A DNA stretch of 64,000 bases from JAGTVG01 sp963820995. GTDB taxonomy: Bacteria > Bacteroidota > Bacteroidia > Cytophagales > Cyclobacteriaceae. The notes under the pieces are model-generated. The model did no database searches. It had not been told where the DNA came from and saw only the letters and a program-made list of their open reading frames with translations. The stretch covers positions 186,001 through 250,000 of the forward strand of contig CAWGCL010000013.1 of assembly GCA_963820995.1 (NCBI GenBank), in the 5' to 3' direction. Position 1 is the first letter of the stretch. Every line of letters begins with the position of its first letter. This document shows positions 57,457 through 64,000 of this stretch, in pieces. The position numbers were made by a program, and so were the translations under genes.

Positions 57457-59862
57457 TTGAGAAAGATCATTAAAGTAATATTATTAATCCTTTTATTGGG
57501 GGGCTCCTATATTTATGCAGATGAAACGGATAATGAAATATCTGATAAAATTAGTTTTGCCGGATATATTAAAGATGCTTCTAACGGTGAGGCATTGATT
57601 GGTGCTACTGTTTACATTAAAGAAATTGGAGGAGGCACAACAACAAACATTTATGGATTTTATTCTGTAACACTTGAAAGGGGTACTTACACTGTAGAAT
57701 TCAGATATATAGGATTTTTGTCTATCATTAAAGAAATCACGCTTACTGAAAGTACTGAGCTAAACATAGAGTTAATTGAAGATACAAAACAACTGGAGGA
57801 AGTAATTGTAATTGGTAAAACAAATTCCAATGTTAAGCGTGTCGATATGAGCGTAAATAAGCTTGACATTAAGACAATAGAAAAGATACCAGCCTTATTG
57901 GGCGAAGTTGATGTGATACAAAGCCTTCAGCGTCTGCCGGGTGTCAGCACGGTTGGAGAAGGGGCTTCAGGCTTTAATGTTCGTGGAGGTAGTGTAGGTC
58001 AGAATCTTGTACTTCAGGATGAAGCTCCAATTTATAATTCCTCTCATTTATTGGGATTCTTTTCAGTATTCAATCCCGATGCCGTTACAGATGTAAAGTT
58101 ATATAAAGGTGGTATTCCTGCACGTTACGGAGGCAGGATCTCCTCAGTACTCGATATTCGTTTAAAGGAAGGGAACAGTAAAAAGTTTGGAGCACAGGGA
58201 GGAATTGGGACCATATTTTCACGTCTAACTGTTGAAGCACCTATTGTTAAGAATAAATCTTCGTTCCTTATAGCTGGTCGTCGTTCTTATATTGATGTAT
58301 TTGCTAAACTTTTTACAGATGTTTTAAGCGAAGGCGCACAGTTTTATTTCTATGACCTAACATTAAAAGCCCACTATGATATAGGCAAAAAGGATAAAAT
58401 TTTCCTTTCGGGTTACCTGGGGAGAGATGTTTTCAAATTTGATGCAAATCAGGGATTTAGTTGGGGAAATAATACTGCAACATTAAGGTGGAATCATATT
58501 TTCAATGACAGGCTATTCTCAAATGTGAATTTTATTTTCAGTGATTACGATTATGCGCTCGCTTTTGGGGAAAATGATCTGGATAAATTCGAATGGAATT
58601 CAAAAATAAGGACTTTATCTTTAAAACCGAATTTCACCTATTTTGTGAATACAAATAACATATGGGATTTCGGGGGAGAGTTTAATTACTACATTTTTAC
58701 ACCAGCTAATGCTATTGGTGTAAGTAATGGAGAAGTATCAAATATAAGCTTGCCATTGAAATACGCTGCTGAGTGGAGTCTTTTCTTTAATAATGAGATA
58801 AATTTTGGAGATCGTTTTGGATTACAATATGGTTTAAGAGGATCGGGATATTCATATATTGGGCCAGGCTATATTTATGAATATGAAACAATAATCCCTG
58901 GACAAAGAAAAATACCTGTTTCTGAGACATATTTTGAAGGGCGCGAAGTGATCCAGAATTATTTTAATCTTGAACCAAGAATTTCAATTAAATATCAAAT
59001 AAATCAGAAGAATTCAATCAAGGCTTCTTTTAACAGATTGTCACAAAATATTCATTTAATTTCCAATACAACAGCATCTAATCCACTGGACGTATGGGTT
59101 CCGGGAACCAATAATATACAACCGGAACTTGCAAACCAGTATGCACTCGGATTCTTTAAGAACTTTGGCCCAAATAATGATTATGAAACTTCGGTAGAAG
59201 CATATTACAGGAATACTGATAATCAGATTGAATATATTGATGGGGCTGACCTCCTTATAAATCAATATTTAGAAGGAGATTTGTTGTTTGGTATCGGCCG
59301 TGCATACGGACTTGAATTTTATGTCAAGAAGAATACCGGGAAATTGAATGGTTGGATAAGCTATACGCTTGGAAGATCCGAGTTAAATGTTAATGGAATA
59401 AACAATAATGAGTGGTACCCCACTCGGTATGACCAACTGCATAATTTGAAGATTACAGGATTTTACGATTTAAATGAAAGATGGACATTCTCAGCTAGCT
59501 TTTCTTATATCTCCGGTACGCCAACAACTTTTCCAACATCAAGATTTCAGAGCCAGGAATATGTGGTACCTTATAATTATTTAAATAGTCGAAATAATAC
59601 CAGGATCCCGAATTATCACAGATTGGATGTTTCCGTTATTTTGAATGGGAAAAAATATAAGAAGAGTGGAAAAGAAAGGAAAAACAGGGATTATTGGGTA
59701 TTTGGAGTTTACAATGCCTATGCAAGGGAAAATCCATTTTCAATTTATTTCTCTCAGGGTACAGATCGTCCTGCAGCTGGAGAGCCAGTACCTACTTATG
59801 GTACACAACTCGCTATCATTGGTACGATTATTCCGGCAATATCTTATAATTTCAATTTTTAA
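57457..59862 (+). CDS. TonB-dependent receptor with N-terminal CarboxypepD-regulatory-like domain, copy 1
   Basis: This 801-residue outer-membrane receptor has a signal peptide (IKVILLILLLGGSYIYA), a carboxypeptidase-regulatory-like beta-sandwich (about residues 32-115; GYIKDASNGEALIGATVYI), a plug domain (about 130-235; QRLPGVSTVGEGASGFNVRG, GGIPARYGGRISSVLDI) and a 22-strand barrel ending in ISYNFNF. The frame opens at TTG 57457. An ATG at 57438 lies in another frame (MKYNQSLEK) and resembles the start of copy 2 (MKYKVARII), so the real start may be 57438 with a one-base break. It overlaps the DUF4249 gene by 1 nt. It takes up an unknown ligand with energy from TonB. Confidence 0.92.
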   Translation: MRKIIKVILLILLLGGSYIYADETDNEISDKISFAGYIKDASNGEALIGATVYIKEIGGGTTTNIYGFYSVTLERGTYTVEFRYIGFLSIIKEITLTESTELNIELIEDTKQLEEVIVIGKTNSNVKRVDMSVNKLDIKTIEKIPALLGEVDVIQSLQRLPGVSTVGEGASGFNVRGGSVGQNLVLQDEAPIYNSSHLLGFFSVFNPDAVTDVKLYKGGIPARYGGRISSVLDIRLKEGNSKKFGAQGGIGTIFSRLTVEAPIVKNKSSFLIAGRRSYIDVFAKLFTDVLSEGAQFYFYDLTLKAHYDIGKKDKIFLSGYLGRDVFKFDANQGFSWGNNTATLRWNHIFNDRLFSNVNFIFSDYDYALAFGENDLDKFEWNSKIRTLSLKPNFTYFVNTNNIWDFGGEFNYYIFTPANAIGVSNGEVSNISLPLKYAAEWSLFFNNEINFGDRFGLQYGLRGSGYSYIGPGYIYEYETIIPGQRKIPVSETYFEGREVIQNYFNLEPRISIKYQINQKNSIKASFNRLSQNIHLISNTTASNPLDVWVPGTNNIQPELANQYALGFFKNFGPNNDYETSVEAYYRNTDNQIEYIDGADLLINQYLEGDLLFGIGRAYGLEFYVKKNTGKLNGWISYTLGRSELNVNGINNNEWYPTRYDQLHNLKITGFYDLNERWTFSASFSYISGTPTTFPTSRFQSQEYVVPYNYLNSRNNTRIPNYHRLDVSVILNGKKYKKSGKERKNRDYWVFGVYNAYARENPFSIYFSQGTDRPAAGEPVPTYGTQLAIIGTIIPAISYNFNF

Positions 59863-60797
59863 TGAAGATGATTAGATTTTATTATATACTGATAATTATC
59901 GCAATGGTTTTAAGTTGGGGGTGTGAAACTCAAATAGATCCTGATTTGCCTGATGCCCCTCCTTTAACTTTTGTGGATGCCTGGCTCACAAATAAAAGTG
60001 AACCCCAGATAATTAGGCTCAAGAAAACACTACCATATTTTGATGCCTCTGAATTTCCAGGGATTTCAGGTGCAGATGTAAGAATCACTGATAATGATAA
60101 CAATGAATTTGTGTTTGTTGAATCAGAAATAACTCAGGGTGATTATGTTTGGATACCACCATCTGACTCAAATACTTTCGGTAAGATCGGAAATCAATAC
60201 GTTTTAACAATAGTAGTGGAAAATGCAATTCTGGAAGCTACAAGTCAAATGAATCGGGTACCTGAAATTGACAGTATTGATTTCCGATTCGAGGAAGGGA
60301 ATAGCTTTTTCCCCGATTCATATTTCGCTGGCGTCTATGCAGTTGATCTTCTTGGACCTGGTGATACTTATTGGATTAAAGCTTATAAAAACGGCGTTTA
60401 TCTAAACAAACCTGATGAAATAAATATTGCATACGATGCTGGATTCAGTGCAGGAAGTCAGATAGATGGCATCACTTTTATCCAACCATTACGTGATGCG
60501 ATAAATCCGTTTGAACAGGATGAAAATGATGAATTCCTTTCTCCTTATGCTCCAGGTGATTCGGTTTATGTTGAGATACATTCTATAACAAATGTTGCTT
60601 ATTATTATTTAACACAGGTTACAGTTCAGATTAACAGACCCGGGGGATTTGCGGAATTATTTGCTACACCATTATCAAATGTGATAACCAATATCGTCAA
60701 TACGACAAACAATGAACCTGTCTTAGGATTTTTTAATGTGGCAGCAGTTAGCAGTAAAGCTGAATGGCTGGACCCTAATGATTTACCGACTGAGTAG
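59862..60797 (+). CDS. DUF4249 domain lipoprotein, copy 1
   Basis: This 311-residue protein has a lipoprotein signal (IIAMVLSWGCETQIDP, Cys about 20) and a DUF4249 domain (FVDAWLTNKSEPQIIRLKKT, ISGADVRITDND, YWIKAYKNGVYLN). DUF4249 lipoproteins are typically encoded right after a TonB-dependent receptor and are thought to be surface partners of it, functionally analogous to SusD; direct evidence is limited. Its start codon overlaps the receptor stop (TAATG). Confidence 0.87.
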   Translation: MKMIRFYYILIIIAMVLSWGCETQIDPDLPDAPPLTFVDAWLTNKSEPQIIRLKKTLPYFDASEFPGISGADVRITDNDNNEFVFVESEITQGDYVWIPPSDSNTFGKIGNQYVLTIVVENAILEATSQMNRVPEIDSIDFRFEEGNSFFPDSYFAGVYAVDLLGPGDTYWIKAYKNGVYLNKPDEINIAYDAGFSAGSQIDGITFIQPLRDAINPFEQDENDEFLSPYAPGDSVYVEIHSITNVAYYYLTQVTVQINRPGGFAELFATPLSNVITNIVNTTNNEPVLGFFNVAAVSSKAEWLDPNDLPTE

Positions 60798-60958
60798 AAT
60801 CTATTTTCAATTTAGGATTTTTTTGCTATATTATAGAACATAATAAAGAAATTTACTTATCTTCATCTTTCAAAAGAAAGATCTTATAGAGTGGAATTTT
60901 AATATTTGAGATTTTTCCTATAATTCTATTGAAAATTTCAAGCACCAATTCTACTTAG

Positions 60959-63370
60959 ATGAAATACAAGGTTGCACGAATAATTTTTTTCTATATAATG
61001 ATTTCGATCATTTCAGGACTTTCGGGTCTTAAGTCTCAAGAAATCAGTAATAAATGTGTTATTAGTGGATATGTGCGAAATTATACAAACGGGGAAGCTT
61101 TATTTGGAGCTACAATTTATATTAAGGAGTTAAATAGTGGAGTTGCTACGAATTCCTATGGATTTTATTCTATAACTCTCGGTAACGGCAACTATACATT
61201 GGAATGCCGATATCTCGGTTTTATTACACAATCAATAGAAATCAACTTAGAGAATGATTCAGAATTTAACATTGAATTAACGGAAGCAAACAGAGAACTT
61301 GAGGAAATAGTAATAATTGGTCAGATAGACTATTCAAACATTGAACAAAATGCGATCAGTCTTAATAGGTTAGACATCCGCACAATTAAAGCCATTCCGG
61401 CATTCCTCGGCGAAGTAGATATAGTACAAAGCATTCAGTTATTGCCAGGAGTTAGTACCGTTGGCGAAGGAGCTTCAGGTTTTAATGTACGCGGCGGAAC
61501 AGTAGGGCAAAACCTGGTGTTGTTGGACGATGGCCCACTCTTCAATTCTTCACATCTAATGGGATTTTTTTCTGTATTTAATCCAGATGCAGTTCGTGAT
61601 GTACATTTATACAAGGGTGGAATACCAGCAAAGTACGGTGGCAGGATTTCTTCGATATTGGATATAAAGATGAAAAATGGTAACGATAAACAGTTTTCCA
61701 TGTCAGGGGGAATTGGTACAATTTTCTCCCGGCTTTCAATTGAGGCACCAATAGTGAAAAACAAATCTTCATTTATCGTTACCGGAAGACGATCTTATAT
61801 TGATGTATTGGCAAAACCCTTCTTTGAAGAATTGGATAATGAGTCACAGTTTTACTTTTATGATCTGTCAATAAATGCTCATTATAATTTAAATGAAAAC
61901 AATAAAATTTATTTGTCAGGATATCTTGGAAGGGATGTGTTCAAAGTTAATTCAGTACAGGGCTTTGACTGGGGTAGTAAAATGTTGTCACTACGATGGA
62001 ATCATTTATTTAGTAAAAGACTTTTTTCATACTTTGGCGTAAATTATAGTGAATATGATTATAAACTGGCATTTTTTGATGATCAAATTGACAGGTTAGA
62101 GTGGAATTCCAGGATTCAGGTATTTTCGTTTAAACCACAGTTCACATATTATATTAATACAAATAATACCCTCGATTTTGGGGGAGAATTTAATTATTAT
62201 TCAGTAACACCTGCCGATGGATTAGTCGTTAGTAATTTTGATTCAAGCATTGTTCATTTACCCAAAAAATATCCTGCGGAATGGAATCTTTATGTCAGTA
62301 ATCAACAGAACATCGGTAGTTCTTTAACGTTGAAATATGGACTTCGGACTGCAGGTTATTTGTATCTAGGTCCTGGCTATATTTACGAATATGAGAGTAT
62401 AATACAGGGGAAACGAAAGTTATTTAGATCACAATATAGCGTTGATGAAAGGGAAGTACTCCAGAGTTATTTTAATTTCGAACCGCGGTTGGCTATTGAT
62501 TATATGCTTAGCGCATCAAGTTCTTTTAAAATATCTTACAACCGTATATCCCAAAACATACATTTAATATCGAATACCACAGCAACAAATCCACTTGATA
62601 TATGGATTCCAAGTACAAATAATATCAAGCCAGAAATAGGAAATCAACTTGGGCTTGGATATCTAAGAAATATCGGAAATCAAAATGTGATCAACATCTC
62701 TGTTGAGGCTTTTTACAGATCGAACCAGAATCAAATTGAATATATTGATGGAGCACAATTATATGTTAACGAGTATATTGAAGGAGAACTACTACCCGGA
62801 CAGGGGAAATCCTACGGTCTGGAATTATATCTTGAGAAAACAACAGGTTCATTTCAGGGATGGATCAGTTATACATTGAGCAGATCAAAAATAAAAGTTA
62901 ACGGGATCAATAATGATGATTGGTATCCCACAAGATACGATCAAATACACAATTTAAAAATAGCGGGTTTTTATCAATTAAATGAAAGGTGGAGCTTTTC
63001 TTCAACTTTTACCTTTTTATCTGGCACCCCTAGCACTTTCCCAACAACAAGATTGGAGGTTCAGGACTACTTAATACCCTACAATTATTATTCAGAACGG
63101 AATAATCATAGGATCCCGAATTATCACAGATTGGACCTGGCTGTAACTTTAAATAGTAAAAAATATAACAAAAAAGGTAAGCAGAAAAAATATAGAGATT
63201 ATTGGGTTTTTGGAATATACAATTTGTATGCGCATAAAAATCCTTTTTCAATCTATTTCTCTCAAGGAACAGAAAGGCCTGTACCTGGGGAACCAATCCC
63301 AACATTTGCTACCCAATTGTCAATTATTGGTACAATAGTGCCTGGGATATCCTATAATTTTAAGTTTTAA
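60959..63370 (+). CDS. TonB-dependent receptor with N-terminal CarboxypepD-regulatory-like domain, copy 2
   Basis: This 803-residue protein has the same architecture as the receptor at 57457 and long identical stretches in plug and barrel (STVGEGASGFNVRGG, KNKSSFIVTGRRSYIDVLAK, NGINNDDWYPTRYDQIHNLK), so it is a tandem duplicate. Signal peptide to about KSQE. The frame is intact from ATG to the terminal ISYNFKF. Differences concentrate in barrel loops, which suggests a divergent ligand. A 161-bp gap separates it from the first pair, with room for a separate promoter. Confidence 0.92.
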   Translation: MKYKVARIIFFYIMISIISGLSGLKSQEISNKCVISGYVRNYTNGEALFGATIYIKELNSGVATNSYGFYSITLGNGNYTLECRYLGFITQSIEINLENDSEFNIELTEANRELEEIVIIGQIDYSNIEQNAISLNRLDIRTIKAIPAFLGEVDIVQSIQLLPGVSTVGEGASGFNVRGGTVGQNLVLLDDGPLFNSSHLMGFFSVFNPDAVRDVHLYKGGIPAKYGGRISSILDIKMKNGNDKQFSMSGGIGTIFSRLSIEAPIVKNKSSFIVTGRRSYIDVLAKPFFEELDNESQFYFYDLSINAHYNLNENNKIYLSGYLGRDVFKVNSVQGFDWGSKMLSLRWNHLFSKRLFSYFGVNYSEYDYKLAFFDDQIDRLEWNSRIQVFSFKPQFTYYINTNNTLDFGGEFNYYSVTPADGLVVSNFDSSIVHLPKKYPAEWNLYVSNQQNIGSSLTLKYGLRTAGYLYLGPGYIYEYESIIQGKRKLFRSQYSVDEREVLQSYFNFEPRLAIDYMLSASSSFKISYNRISQNIHLISNTTATNPLDIWIPSTNNIKPEIGNQLGLGYLRNIGNQNVINISVEAFYRSNQNQIEYIDGAQLYVNEYIEGELLPGQGKSYGLELYLEKTTGSFQGWISYTLSRSKIKVNGINNDDWYPTRYDQIHNLKIAGFYQLNERWSFSSTFTFLSGTPSTFPTTRLEVQDYLIPYNYYSERNNHRIPNYHRLDLAVTLNSKKYNKKGKQKKYRDYWVFGIYNLYAHKNPFSIYFSQGTERPVPGEPIPTFATQLSIIGTIVPGISYNFKF

Positions 63371-63372
63371 AT

Positions 63373-64000
63373 ATGTATAACGAATTTAAAATACTGTGTT
63401 TTTATCTTTTAATTCAATTGACTTTAAGTAGTTGCGAAAAAAATATTGATCTCACGCTTGAAGAAGCGCCTGATATAACCATTGTGGATGCATGGATAAA
63501 TGATAAAAGTGAATCACAAGTTATAAAGATAAAGCGATCTCTTCCATATTTTGAAAATAATGCTTTGCCTGGCATTTCCGGTGCTCACGTGAGGGTGATT
63601 AAGGAAAATGGAGATCAGTTCCAATTTGTTGAATCTGATATCACACAGGGCGAGTACATATGGGCTCCTTCTAATGACTCAATAAATATTGGTGAGGTTG
63701 GTGACAGGTTTATTCTAGACGTAAAAATCAACGGTTTCCAGATCGGTTCATTTAGTGAAATGAATCGAGTCCCGGATATTGATAGCATAACCTTTAGACT
63801 TGCAACTGATAATCCAGTCTTAAAAGGTTCTTATTTAGCACAATTTTATTCTATTGACTTTGTAGGCACAGGTGATACATATTGGATAAAAGCCTACAAG
63901 AATGGTGAATTCCTGAGTAAACCTGGTGAGATAAATATAGCTTATGATGCTGGTTTCAGCAGAGGAGACAATGTTGATGGAGTGTATTTTAATAAATTTA
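63373..64000 (+). CDS. DUF4249 domain lipoprotein, copy 2 (runs off the window)
   Basis: It starts 2 nt after the second receptor. The signal and lipobox read FYLLIQLTLSSCEKN. The DUF4249 region parallels copy 1 nearly segment by segment (ITIVDAWINDKSESQVIKIK, LPGISGAHVRVIKENG, YWIKAYKNGEFLSKPGEI). At least 209 residues are encoded before the window ends, about two thirds of the expected length. Confidence 0.85.
   Translation, partial: MYNEFKILCFYLLIQLTLSSCEKNIDLTLEEAPDITIVDAWINDKSESQVIKIKRSLPYFENNALPGISGAHVRVIKENGDQFQFVESDITQGEYIWAPSNDSINIGEVGDRFILDVKINGFQIGSFSEMNRVPDIDSITFRLATDNPVLKGSYLAQFYSIDFVGTGDTYWIKAYKNGEFLSKPGEINIAYDAGFSRGDNVDGVYFNKF

Noticed and set aside
60865..60882. Hairpin ATCTTTC-AAAA-GAAAGAT between the two receptor/lipoprotein pairs
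   Set aside because: Short A+T-rich stem with no T-tract; expected by chance in this composition.
1..64000. CRISPR arrays, tRNA/rRNA genes, insertion sequences or prophage
   Set aside because: No regularly spaced repeats, tRNA-like cloverleaf, rRNA sequence, transposase, integrase or phage structural gene was seen in reading both strands by eye; a dedicated scan was not possible.

Overview
This 64 kb window looks like chromosome from a Bacteroidota (Bacteroidetes) bacterium, probably a free-living polymer and sugar degrader; I cannot place it below phylum. The reasons are: A+T-rich DNA; TonB-dependent receptors with an N-terminal carboxypeptidase-regulatory-like domain, paired with DUF4249 lipoproteins; many lipoproteins; Tat-exported Gfo/Idh/MocA oxidoreductases and TIM-barrel isomerases; a DUF2807 lipoprotein; large MacB/FtsX-type permeases ending in RYE; and several -7 promoter boxes of the Bacteroidetes TAnnTTTG type. 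I saw no rRNA, tRNA, CRISPR array, insertion sequence or prophage gene.

Layout. 1-10 kb is a sugar-catabolism block: three Gfo/Idh/MocA oxidoreductases, two Tat-type sugar isomerase/epimerases, glucosamine-6-phosphate deaminase and two tandem broken PIG-L deacetylases. 10-16.3 kb holds a YbaK-like editing protein, an NCS2 purine permease, a creatininase-family amidohydrolase next to a YiaK-type dehydrogenase, a polysaccharide deacetylase and a secreted esterase. 16.4-28 kb is mixed housekeeping and envelope: DUF2807 lipoprotein, outer-membrane beta-barrel, fatty-acid hydroxylase, PPK2, a membrane-bound LuxR regulator, an NSS transporter, an adenylate cyclase and a META-domain lipoprotein. 28-38 kb has a GH67-like lipoprotein, an MFS transporter, bestrophin, two DinB proteins, an FkbM methyltransferase, a cyanophycinase-like peptidase, AlkD-like and DHFR-like proteins. 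38-50 kb is a same-strand array of five paralogous MacB/FtsX permeases. 50.3-52 kb is a hydroxyproline-type pair (racemase-fold dehydratase plus a deleted ornithine-cyclodeaminase-like gene). 52.2-57.3 kb runs the other way: sigma54-type response regulator, histidine kinase, sulfatase, SDR. 57.4-64 kb is a tandem duplication of a TonB receptor plus DUF4249 lipoprotein.

The most interesting signal is regulatory. An almost identical 17-bp perfect dyad lies upstream of the permease array (50209-50225) and upstream of the NtrC-type regulator (52183-52199). A partial sigma54 promoter match sits between the first dyad and the first permease. This suggests that the two-component system controls itself and the permease array through this site.

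A caution runs through the whole window. About 15 genes carry frame disruptions, around 20 lesions in all. Where the ancestral frame can be reconstructed, several are single extra bases in short runs (for example near 9405, 44760, 51030, 52762, 53275). That looks more like uncorrected indel errors of a long-read or metagenome assembly than wholesale gene decay. Exceptions that look genuinely degraded are the first PIG-L copy (four lesions) and the ornithine-cyclodeaminase-like gene, which lacks its central domain. Such genes are reported below as single loci spanning their fragments.
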